DNA from: Lysobacter sp. ISL-50
Lineage (GTDB): Bacteria > Pseudomonadota > Gammaproteobacteria > Xanthomonadales > Xanthomonadaceae
Length of the DNA: 64,000 nt
NCBI RefSeq assembly: GCF_018612875.1
Contig: NZ_JAGGRI010000024.1
Coordinates: forward strand, 124,001 to 188,000
Reading direction: 5' to 3'
A model generated the notes under the pieces. That model did not search any database. It was not told the DNA's origin and saw only the letters and a program-made list of their open reading frames with translations. Made by a program: the position numbers and the translations under genes. The stretch's first letter is position 1; each line of letters starts with the position of its first letter. This document shows, piece by piece, positions 43,266 through 50,483 of the stretch.

Positions 43266-43312
43266 TGCCCTCACCCCGGCCCTCTCCCGCAAGCGGGAGA
43301 GGGAGGGAAAGC
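43266..43312. repeat. Family 2 palindromic repeat
   Basis: CCCTCACCCCGGCCCTCTCC followed by GCAAGC and GGGAGAGGGAGGG. Same element as at 10416, 36650 and 60050. It lies past the 3' end of the isochorismatase-like gene. Confidence 0.7.
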
Positions 43313-43344
43313 GATGCGGGACGATGTGATTGCGTTGCGTGCGA

Positions 43345-43911
43345 TCAGAATTGGCCGACTCTCGCCAACAACGCATCGGTATCGATCACCTCGGCAAACT
43401 CCGCGCGCAACGTAGCCAGATGTGCGCGGCTGATCGCTTCGGCCGCAATCACCGTCCCGTCGGCGTCGGTCAGATCGAAACAGCAGCAGGCATCGCCGAC
43501 CACGACCGTGCGATAGCCCAGGTTGCTCGCCATGCGCGCGGTGGTGGACACGCACATGTCGGTGCTGATGCCGAACAGCACGACGGTGTCGATGCGCAAC
43601 CGGCGCAGGCGCAAGTCCAGGTCGGTGCCGATGAAGGCGGCATTGGCCGATTTGCCGACGACCGTTTCGCCGTCGAGCGGTTCGAAGCCGTCGCGAAAGG
43701 CATGGCCCGCATGCGTGGGCTGCAACGGCGAACCGTCGTGGATGGAATCGTGGCGCACATGGATCAACGGCAAGCCGCGTTCGCGCCAGGCCGCGAGCAG
43801 GCGTCGGCCGTTGTGTTCCATCGCCGGATTGTTTCGAGGCCCCCACGGCGGATAGTCGAAGCCGCGCTGGACGTCGATGGGAATGAGGGCGGTGCGATGC
43901 GATGAGTTCAT
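43345..43911 (-). CDS. Isochorismatase-like cysteine hydrolase
   Basis: A 188-residue cytoplasmic enzyme with the family's Asp-Lys-Cys triad: TALIPIDVQRGFDY (Asp), ETVVGKSANAAF (Lys) and LFGISTDMCVSTTARMA (Cys, preceded by the cis-peptide region). Members hydrolyse isochorismate, nicotinamide or N-carbamoyl compounds; the substrate here is not known. It is divergent from an AsnC/Lrp regulator 160 bp away, which may control it. The ATG at 43911 begins MNSSHRTALIPID; the frame extends to 43995 without coding character. Confidence 0.9.
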   Translation of the reverse strand: MNSSHRTALIPIDVQRGFDYPPWGPRNNPAMEHNGRRLLAAWRERGLPLIHVRHDSIHDGSPLQPTHAGHAFRDGFEPLDGETVVGKSANAAFIGTDLDLRLRRLRIDTVVLFGISTDMCVSTTARMASNLGYRTVVVGDACCCFDLTDADGTVIAAEAISRAHLATLRAEFAEVIDTDALLARVGQF

Positions 43912-44071
43912 GGAGATCGGTTCGTTGGGATGGGCTGGGACGCGGACATGGTCGGCACGGGCGCGGCGCGCTGGGCGATGCGGCATGGTGCGCATTGCGC
44001 CGTGCCGGTCTCAACCCGGCACAATGACGGTCCCGGCCGGCGCGGCCGGACAGCCGCCACGGGTTCCCATC

Positions 44072-44506
44072 ATGAAGACGCTGGACGAAGTCGATCGCAA
44101 GCTGATCGCGTTGCTGCAGGACAATGCCCGTCTGTCGACGGTGGCCCTGGCCAAGGCGGTGAGCCTGTCGCGCAGCACCGTGCAGGAACGCCTGCAGCGC
44201 CTGGAGGCGGCCGGGGTGATCGCGCAATACACCGTGCGCCTGGGCAGCGGCGGCGATCCGCTGTGCGCGTGGCTGATGCTGCGTTACGCGGAAGGCTTCA
44301 GCTGCGACGACATCGTGCCGCCGCTGTCGGAATGGCCGCAGGTGCGGCTGGTGCACAGCGTGGCGGGCGAGACCGATCTGATGGTGCTGGTGGAAACGCG
44401 CTCGCCCGGCGAGTTGGCCGACCTGCGCGAGCGGGTCGCGGCGATGAAGGGCGTGGACGACGTCACCACGATCCCGATCCTGCGCACGGCGCTCGATCGC
44501 ACCTAA
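44072..44506 (+). CDS. Lrp/AsnC-family transcriptional regulator
   Basis: A 144-residue regulator. The N-terminal helix-turn-helix (DEVDRKLIALLQDNARLSTV, VSLSRSTVQERLQRLEAAGVI) is followed by a RAM-type ligand and oligomerisation domain (VRLVHSVAGETDLMVLVET). Proteins of this family respond to amino acids and often regulate the divergent gene, here the isochorismatase-like hydrolase. Convergent with the polysaccharide deacetylase gene with a 7-bp gap. Confidence 0.93.
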   Translation: MKTLDEVDRKLIALLQDNARLSTVALAKAVSLSRSTVQERLQRLEAAGVIAQYTVRLGSGGDPLCAWLMLRYAEGFSCDDIVPPLSEWPQVRLVHSVAGETDLMVLVETRSPGELADLRERVAAMKGVDDVTTIPILRTALDRT

Positions 44507-44513
44507 GCGCGCC

Positions 44514-45527
44514 TTACTCCGAATCCAGCTTCGCCAGCGTCAACACCCAGTCCGGCACGGTAGGTTCGCCGGCGAAGAAGCTCGCCGGTTCCTTCGCGCC
44601 GATCGCCCAGCGATGCAGCCAGCTCGGTCCGGCCGGGCCGGTGTAGGCGTCGGTGCGCTCGTAGGCGCGATCGCGCATGGCTTCGTCCAGGCCGATGAAC
44701 CGGTAGCCGCGTTTGCGCGCCATCGCGATCAGGTCGCCGTAGCTGGCGGCGTTGAGCGCGTTGGCGTGGATCAGCCACACCTGCGGCAGGTTGTAGCCGA
44801 GCAGGGCGATCGATTGCTGTTCGTAGTAGTCGAGCTTGCTGCCCATGTACTTGATGTAATCGCGGCGCAACCTGGCCTTGAGCTTGGCCGCGCCGGGACG
44901 GTCGGCGGCGTGCAGATAGGCCGCGGCCCAGATCCAGTCGGAGTTGTCCACGGTCACCGGCGCGATGCGATAGCCGTGCGCGTCGAGGAATTTCGCCAGA
45001 TCGACCTTGTCCTGCGCGCTGCGCCCGGCGCGCAGGTAGGGATGACGGAACCAGTGCGGGGTCTGCCCGCGCGCCTGCAGCATCGGCCGCAGTTGCCGCT
45101 CGCCGCGCAGGATGTCGTCTTCGTACGCTTTCAGCCCGACCGCATGCAGATCGGCGTGGCTGTAACTGTGATTGCCCAAGGTGGCGCCGGCGTCGAGCCA
45201 GTCGCGCAGCATCGCCACGCGTTCGGCCTGCAACTGGCCGCCGCCTTCGAGCTTGCCTTCGTTGACGAAGCCGATCACCGGCACGCCGGCGCGGCCGATC
45301 GCGGCGATCAGGCGGTGGTGGTCGGCGATGATCTGCGCGGTCGGCACGCTGGGCAATTGCACCCAGGGCAGATCGTCCACGGTCATCGCGATGCGCCGGT
45401 CCGGCGCGGTCTTGGCTTGCGCCGCGGCGGCGTCCGCGCCGCCCGCGAGCAGCAACAGGCCGGCGAAGAGGGAACGCAACAGCGTGGAATGGGCGAGCGT
45501 CGAATGGAGCGTGGCGAACGGGCGCAT
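44514..45527 (-). CDS. Secreted polysaccharide deacetylase (NodB domain)
   Basis: A 337-residue exported protein with signal peptide SLFAGLLLLAGGADAAAAQA. The carbohydrate esterase 4 motifs are AMTVDDLPW (Asp pair), TLGNHSYSHADLH (His-x3-His metal site) and HWFRHPYLRAG (motif with Arg). The substrate may be peptidoglycan, chitin-type or exopolysaccharide; not decidable. It is a single gene facing the AsnC regulator. Confidence 0.92.
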   Translation of the reverse strand: MRPFATLHSTLAHSTLLRSLFAGLLLLAGGADAAAAQAKTAPDRRIAMTVDDLPWVQLPSVPTAQIIADHHRLIAAIGRAGVPVIGFVNEGKLEGGGQLQAERVAMLRDWLDAGATLGNHSYSHADLHAVGLKAYEDDILRGERQLRPMLQARGQTPHWFRHPYLRAGRSAQDKVDLAKFLDAHGYRIAPVTVDNSDWIWAAAYLHAADRPGAAKLKARLRRDYIKYMGSKLDYYEQQSIALLGYNLPQVWLIHANALNAASYGDLIAMARKRGYRFIGLDEAMRDRAYERTDAYTGPAGPSWLHRWAIGAKEPASFFAGEPTVPDWVLTLAKLDSE

Positions 45528-45690
45528 GCGGACCTCCGATCGGGGATGCGCCGATCATCGCCGCGCCGGCGCCGCCTGCCTACCGCCGCGGTTCGCAGTC
45601 GCGGCATGGGTCGCTAAATGGCCGGTCGCGTTCGCCGCCCGCGTCGTGCGACGCGGGCCGGCGCACGCCGCCGATCCCGAGGATCGCGCC

Positions 45691-46014
45691 TCAGTCGAGC
45701 TTGCGCGAAATGAAGTAGTAAGCCAGATTGCCGATCCCGATCGCGCCGAGCAGCACCGCGACGGTGCCGGGGTTGGCGTCGCGCCAGCCGGCGCTTTCGA
45801 TGATGCCGAAGCCGACCGCGAGCAGGACCATGACGATGCCCCAGCGCAGGGCGCCGTGGCGGCGGCGGATGTCTTCGTCGCGGGCCATCGAGCGCAACAG
45901 CTCTTCGGCGCCGCCGGTCTGCAGCAGTTTGCTGCGGAAACGCGCCTCCACGACGATCTTGATCGCGAAGACGATGCAGACGAACAGGGTGATGGGGACG
46001 AGGATTTCTGGCAT
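45691..46014 (-). CDS. Small membrane protein, DUF6249-like
   Basis: A 107-residue protein with three hydrophobic segments: EILVPITLFVCIVFAIKIVV at the start, GIVMVLLAVGFGIIES in the middle and TVAVLLGAIGIGNLAYYFI at the end, with a charged loop (FRSKLLQTGGAEELLRSMAR). It resembles the small proteins encoded beside ECF sigma genes in Xanthomonadaceae that I remember as DUF6249; this is not verified. It is divergent from the sigma factor gene at 46255 (about 240 bp). Confidence 0.75.
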   Translation of the reverse strand: MPEILVPITLFVCIVFAIKIVVEARFRSKLLQTGGAEELLRSMARDEDIRRRHGALRWGIVMVLLAVGFGIIESAGWRDANPGTVAVLLGAIGIGNLAYYFISRKLD

Positions 46015-46254
46015 GGCGGCAGTCTCTGCGGGTTCGGGTCTGGCTGCAATGGATACGGCGCCCTCGCCGTCGGTTGCAGCCGGCCCCGCCGCGGCCCGCC
46101 GGGCGCGGCCCGGAAGGGCGCCGTGGCGCCCGGCGCCACCGCCGGCCGGACGCGGCGGCGGACAAGTGACAGGTATCACCGCGCGACCGGTGCCCCGCCA
46201 CTGCAACCGCGCGCGCCGTGGCCGCATCCTCTGGGCCATGACCGGTACAACCCC

Positions 46255-46821
46255 ATGAACGACGACCGCACCCTGGTCGAAGCCGTACTGGCGCGCGCGC
46301 CGGGCGCGTTCGAGCGTCTGGTGCGCGAGTACCAGGGGCTGTGCTGGCACATCATCCAGCGCATGGTCCGCCATCCCGACGACACCCGCGAGCTGTGTCA
46401 GGAAGCCTTCCTGCGCGTGCACCAGTGTCTGCACCAATACCGTCACGAGAGCCCGCTCAAGTCGTGGATCGGTCAGGTCGCCTATTCGGTCGCCAAGCGC
46501 CATCTGGAGCGCAAGCGGATTCCGATCGTGGAAGTGGCCGACGACGAGGACGCGCTGTCGCCGCTGGATCGGGTCAGCGACGGCTTCGATCTGGAGGCGG
46601 CCTGCGCCGACGAGGAAATCGCCGCCGGCCTGCACGCCGAGATCGAGGCGCTGCCGCCGTTGCAGCGCACATTACTGACCCTGTATCACCTGGAAGAAGT
46701 GCCCATCGGCGAAATCGCGCAGATCACCGGTCTGGCCGAGGGTACGATCAAGAGCCACCTGTTCCGCACCCGCGCGCGCCTGCGCCAGCGCCTGGAAGCC
46801 CGGTTGGGAGAATTCGCATGA
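46255..46821 (+). CDS. ECF-type RNA polymerase sigma factor
   Basis: A 188-residue sigma factor. Region 2 is at about 10-80 (FERLVREYQGLCWHIIQRMV, DTRELCQEAFLRVHQCLHQY), and region 4 at about 125-180 (LPPLQRTLLTLYHLEEVPIG, ITGLAEGTIKSHLFRTRARL). Its stop overlaps the next gene's start (ATGA), typical of a sigma factor made together with its regulator. The controlled regulon is unknown. Confidence 0.93.
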   Translation: MNDDRTLVEAVLARAPGAFERLVREYQGLCWHIIQRMVRHPDDTRELCQEAFLRVHQCLHQYRHESPLKSWIGQVAYSVAKRHLERKRIPIVEVADDEDALSPLDRVSDGFDLEAACADEEIAAGLHAEIEALPPLQRTLLTLYHLEEVPIGEIAQITGLAEGTIKSHLFRTRARLRQRLEARLGEFA

Positions 46822-47300
46822 ACCGCACACCTGAAAACACCGCTGCCGACGCGGTCCGCTTCGACGATCCGCGCATCGCCCGCGAATGGGAGCTGCAGGA
46901 ACGCGCCCAGCGCGAGGAACGCGCCGGCGCGCCGATGGACGAGGCCGATCCCCGCCTGGCCCAGTACCGCCTGCTGACCCGGGCCTTGCGCGCGCCGGTG
47001 ATGGAGCCCATCGCGTACGGCTTCGCGGAACAGATCGCGCGCCGCGCGCAGGCCCTGGCCGCCGGCAACGACCGGGTCGAACGTTATCTGCAGCAGCTCC
47101 TGCTCGCCGCGCTGGTGGTGGCGGGCGCGGCGATGGTCTGGTCGAGCAGCGCCAACTGGTGGCCGGCGCTGCAGGCGCAGGTGCCGTCCGGCAGCCTGTC
47201 CTGGGGTGTGCTGGCCGGCGGCTGCTGTCTGCTGACCTGGGGCTGGGAAGGCGTCGCCCGCGCAATCGGCCTGGACGCCGCGCCCCGGCATACGGCGTGA
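46818..47300 (+). CDS. Membrane protein coupled to the sigma factor, probable anti-sigma-type partner
   Basis: A 160-residue protein: a charged cytoplasmic N-terminus (about 1-85, Arg/Glu rich), then two hydrophobic segments (LLLAALVVAGAAMVWSSSA and SWGVLAGGCCLLTWGWEG). Topology and the four-base overlap with the sigma gene suggest a membrane-bound anti-sigma factor, although no ZAS zinc motif is present. No family recognised. Confidence 0.75.
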   Translation: MNRTPENTAADAVRFDDPRIAREWELQERAQREERAGAPMDEADPRLAQYRLLTRALRAPVMEPIAYGFAEQIARRAQALAAGNDRVERYLQQLLLAALVVAGAAMVWSSSANWWPALQAQVPSGSLSWGVLAGGCCLLTWGWEGVARAIGLDAAPRHTA

Positions 47301-48361
47301 TCGACTGAGCGCCAGCCGCGCCGCTGTCTGCAGCGGCGCGCGCGGCGATGACGGCGGCGCCTGGGTTCACGGCGTTTGCTGCCGCGGAAATTTTCTATTG
47401 TGGGAGGGGCTTCAGCCCCGATGCCTTTCGCTCCGATCGCCTTGACCCTAACCGGGCCTGATCGAACAGCATCGGGCCTGAAGGCCCTCCCACAACAAAC
47501 CTCGAAACGGACGGCCGCTCGAACAAAACGCGAATGTAGGAGGGGCTTCAGCCCCAATGCCTTTCGCTCCGATCGCCTTGACCCTGACCGGGTCTGATCG
47601 AACAGCATCGGGCCTGAAGGCCCTCCTACAACAAACCTCGAAGCGGACCGGCCGCTCGAACAAAACGCGAATGTAGGAGGGGCTTCAGCCCCGATGCCTT
47701 TCGCTCCGATCGCCTTGACCCTAACCGGGCCTGATCGAACAGCATCGGGTCTGAAGGCCCTCCTACAAAAGACCTCGAAACGGACGGGCCGCTCGAACAA
47801 AACGCGAATGTAGGAGGGGCTTCAGCCCCGATGCCTTCCGCTCCGATCGCCCTGATCCTAACCGGGCCTGATCGAACAGCATCGGGCCTGAAGGCCCTCC
47901 TGCAACAAGCCTCGAAACGGGCGGGCCGCTCGAACAAAACGCGAATGTGGGAGGGGCTTCAGCCCCGATGCCTTCCGCTCCGATTGCCTTGACCCTAACC
48001 GGGCCTGATCGAACAGCATCGGGTCTGAAGGCCCTCCTACAAAAAACCTCGAAACGGACGGGCCGCTCGAACAAAACGCGAATGTGGAAGGGGCTTCAGC
48101 CCCGATGCCTTCCGCTCCGATTGCCTTGACCCTAACCGGGTCTGATCGAACAGCATCGGGCCTGAAGGCCCTCCTACAACAAACCTCGAAACGGGCGGGC
48201 CGCTCGAACAAAACGCGAAACCGCATCCGCGCATTTGCGGTATCGCGACGGCGTGCGCAGTTCGCTGTCACCAGTGCCCTGCGCGTGTCACCCAAGTAAC
48301 AGCCATCGCCGGACCCCCTCACCAGACTCGCCTGACATGCATACAACAGGAGAGGCGAGTG
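47301..48361. other. 1.06-kb gene-free region between sigma module and R-body locus
   Basis: Almost entirely occupied by the six-copy 137-bp repeat array (47398-48219). Open frames here are products of the repeat periodicity. The last 140 bp (48220-48361) carry the likely promoter and ribosome site (AGGAG at 48348-48352) of the sigma-like gene of the R-body locus. Confidence 0.7.
47398..48219. repeat. Tandem array of six 137-bp units built from family 1 palindromic repeats
   Basis: Units start at 47401, 47537, 47674, 47811, 47948 and 48085: one period of 136 bp, then four of 137. Each contains arm GAGGGGCTTCAGCCCCGATG, a roughly 50-bp spacer (CGCTCCGATCGCCTTGACCC and so on), the inverted arm GCATCGGGCCTGAAGGCCCT and a conserved tail CTCGAACAAAACGCGAAT. 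Copies differ by only a few substitutions, including G/A changes in the arms, so the array is recent or homogenised. It is the same dispersed element found elsewhere in the window, here amplified. Confidence 0.9.
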
Positions 48362-48919
48362 ATGGAACGTACAAGACTCGAACGTCCCGATTTCAAGGCC
48401 GCCGATGAAATGTTCGCCAACGCGTGGCGGGTGAGCCTGCCGGAGCTGGAAGCGCGGGCGCGACGTTTCGCCGAAGGCCAGCGCGACCGCGCCGAGGAAT
48501 TACTGGCCAATACCGCGATCAAGGCCTTGCTGTTCATGCGCCGCTCGCCGCAGACCATCACCGATCCGTGCGGCTTCCTGTTCGTGGTGCTGCGTCACGT
48601 ATTTCTCGACAGCGTGCGCCGGCGCGGGCGCGACCGCGAGGTGTTCGACCGCAACCGCGAGGTCGACGGCGACTCGGCCGGTTTCGCCCACGACGGCCTG
48701 ACCGCCTTGCAGAAGCTGGAACTGGACCAGCAGCTCGACCGCGTGGTCGATGCGGTGGCGCGGATGAGCCGCGAGCAGCGGCGCCTGTTCGCTTACCGCT
48801 TCATCGACGATCTGCCGTATCCGGTGATCGCCGAGAAGCTGCACATCAATCAGCCGCTGGCGCGCAAGCGGGTGGAGCTGCTGCGCAATCGCCTGAAGCT
48901 GGTGATGTCGCGGGATTGA
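48362..48919 (+). CDS. Sigma-70-like factor of the R-body locus
   Basis: A 185-residue protein resembling sigma factors. Region 2-like: DPCGFLFVVLRHVFLDSVRRRGRDRE; region 4-like: MSREQRRLFAYRFIDDLPYP with VIAEKLHINQPLARKRVELL as the helix-turn-helix. The N-terminal 50 residues (RARRFAEGQRDRAEELLANT) are helical. AGGAG nine bases upstream supports the ATG at 48362; a GTG one codon before is the alternative. It lies 93 bp upstream of the first Reb gene on the same strand, so it likely drives that locus. Confidence 0.85.
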   Translation: MERTRLERPDFKAADEMFANAWRVSLPELEARARRFAEGQRDRAEELLANTAIKALLFMRRSPQTITDPCGFLFVVLRHVFLDSVRRRGRDREVFDRNREVDGDSAGFAHDGLTALQKLELDQQLDRVVDAVARMSREQRRLFAYRFIDDLPYPVIAEKLHINQPLARKRVELLRNRLKLVMSRD

Positions 48920-49012
48920 ACCGGCGCGGCCGGGCGCCGCGCCTTCACAAGCCCACCGGGACCGCGTTCCACCTGGATAGACCCGTAACGAACTCAACCC
49001 AAGGACAGGCTC

Positions 49013-49246
49013 ATGGCCGATACCCCCGTCAACTCGCAGATCACCGACGCCGTCACCCAGACCAACGTCAAGGTGGTCGCCGAAGCGCCCGCGCAGGCCA
49101 TCGCTTCGTTGTACCAGGTGTCCAGCCATTCCACGGGTCTGGCCTTGCAGAACGCCGTGCACAGCCAGCAGGTGCTCAATCAGATCTCGACCGCGGTGGT
49201 GTCCAAGGCGGTGCAGCTGATCATGGCGGTGGGCGACAAGACGTGA
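49013..49246 (+). CDS. RebB-like R-body protein, short form
   Basis: A 77-residue protein matching the RebB pattern: VNSQITDAVTQTNVKVVAEA, then SLYQVSSHSTGLALQNAVHSQQ. It is close to the longer RebB copies at 53892 and 54350 but ends about 30 residues earlier (lacks the DTTAAAGATEK tail). Reb proteins polymerise into coiled ribbons (R bodies) that unroll and puncture membranes, first known from Caedibacter killers of Paramecium. AAGGA precedes the ATG. It may be a minor or regulatory component of the ribbon. Confidence 0.9.
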   Translation: MADTPVNSQITDAVTQTNVKVVAEAPAQAIASLYQVSSHSTGLALQNAVHSQQVLNQISTAVVSKAVQLIMAVGDKT

Positions 49247-49316
49247 TGCGCCCGTTGCCGACCATGCATGCCGGGATTGAGCGGAAAGAGGGTTTTCGAC
49301 GCGCGGGAGAAGTGCG

Positions 49317-50318
49317 ATGAAGTTCTGGTTCGGTAAAGACAAGGATTCCGCCGCGACGCCGGCCGCGCCCGCGAGCGGGCCGTCGCCGCCGACGGTGGCT
49401 GCGGCTGCGGAAGCCGCGCCCGCGCCGCCTGCGGCCGCTGCCGTTGCCGCGAACGCCGCGCCCGCAGCGCCTGCTGTTGCCGCCGCCGCGCCCGTCGTGT
49501 CCCCTGGCACGCCATCGCCTGGCGGTGGTGCGGCCGCGTCGTCGCCAGCGTCCTCCGGCGGCGACGCGACCGCGCCTTTGGCCGCGGACGCGGCATCGAC
49601 GGCCGCCGCTGCGCCTGCGGCAACCGCGCCGAACTCGAACACGAATGCGTCCAACGCAGCCGCAGCCGCAGCCGCAGCCGATCCGAGTCCGACGGACGCG
49701 ACGCCGGCCGCCGTCGCGCCATCGCCTGTATTCGCCGCCGCGCCGCCGAAAACGCCGCTGGCGACGGCGCGCGAACGCGCGACCCAGGGCGGCGGCGCGA
49801 CACCGCCGGGAGCGTCGGCGACACCGTCGGCCACGCCGCCCACGACGCCGCCCACCACACCACCCACGACACCGCCGACGCCGCCGACACCACCAACACC
49901 GCCGCCGACCGACGCGCTCAATCAGAAGATCGTGCAGGCGGTGCAGTTCACCAACGCCGAAACCGCGTCGTACTCGCCTTCGCAGATCGCGACCGGCCCG
50001 GACATGATGATCAGCCAGGCCGCCGGCCTGGTCGCGCAATCGGCCGCGGTGTATTTCGACGGCGTCACCAAGATGGCGCTGGCCAGCCAGGGCGTGCTGA
50101 TAAAGCAAATGACGCAGGAACTGGTCGAAGGCAACATCGAACCGGCCGCGGAAGACGCTTTGGGCATCCTCGCCACGGACATCTTCATTGCCGCCGCCGC
50201 CGCCGTCGCCGCCGCCGCGGGCGCGATGGAAGCCGCATCGGCGAGCTACGCCATCGATCAAATCGACAAGAGCATCGACAAGTACTCCACCTTGTTGCAG
50301 AACCGCAAGAGTTCCTGA
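49317..50318 (+). CDS. Large Reb-like protein with a 200-residue Ala/Pro/Thr-rich N-terminus
   Basis: A 333-residue protein. Residues 1-200 are almost only Ala, Pro, Thr and Ser, with PTTPPTTPPTTPPTPP-type repeats around 175-195, so disordered. Residues about 200-333 are Reb-like: LNQKIVQAVQFTNAETASYS, IATGPDMMISQAAGLVAQSA, VYFDGVTKMALASQGVLIKQ, then an Ala-rich helix (FIAAAAAVAAAAGAMEAASA) long enough to enter a membrane. The C-terminal half aligns by eye with RebB (QITDAVTQ.NVK, SxxQ, HSTG, AQQQ). It may cap, anchor or initiate the R body. Reads on from RebB (49013) with a 70-bp gap. Confidence 0.8.
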   Translation: MKFWFGKDKDSAATPAAPASGPSPPTVAAAAEAAPAPPAAAAVAANAAPAAPAVAAAAPVVSPGTPSPGGGAAASSPASSGGDATAPLAADAASTAAAAPAATAPNSNTNASNAAAAAAAADPSPTDATPAAVAPSPVFAAAPPKTPLATARERATQGGGATPPGASATPSATPPTTPPTTPPTTPPTPPTPPTPPPTDALNQKIVQAVQFTNAETASYSPSQIATGPDMMISQAAGLVAQSAAVYFDGVTKMALASQGVLIKQMTQELVEGNIEPAAEDALGILATDIFIAAAAAVAAAAGAMEAASASYAIDQIDKSIDKYSTLLQNRKSS

Positions 50319-50483
50319 GCGCTCAGCGCTCGGGAACGCGCCGCCGCCGTATCGCCGTAGCCGTTTCGTTTCATCGCTCCGTCCGACATTCCGTCATCAC
50401 CGTCGCCGCCACCCGCGTGCGGGCGCTGCATCCGCGCCCGCCACGCCGCGCTGTCGCCGCGAATTTCGCAAAGGACCCAGGCC

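Larger units (their letters stand above)
41996..43344. other. 1.35-kb protein-gene-free region upstream of the slipin-RtcB operon
   Basis: No protein gene is convincing here. It contains, going left to right: a roughly 380-bp slipin leader, three short hairpins (42378-42442), two tandem tRNA-like elements (42446-42588), small hairpins near 42694-42745 (including CGTCTG-TTTC-CAGACG), two strong hairpins at 42899-42960, and a family 2 repeat at 43266-43312. Several of these are listed separately. Confidence 0.7.

Noticed and set aside
47398-48219. CRISPR array
   Set aside because: Units are 137 bp and nearly identical over their whole length; there are no unique spacers and no cas genes.
47084-48346. 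Small repetitive proteins encoded on either strand of the 137-bp array
   Set aside because: The frames only mirror the repeat period (GLQARC/GAEAPP-like peptides), have no ribosome sites and shift frame between copies.
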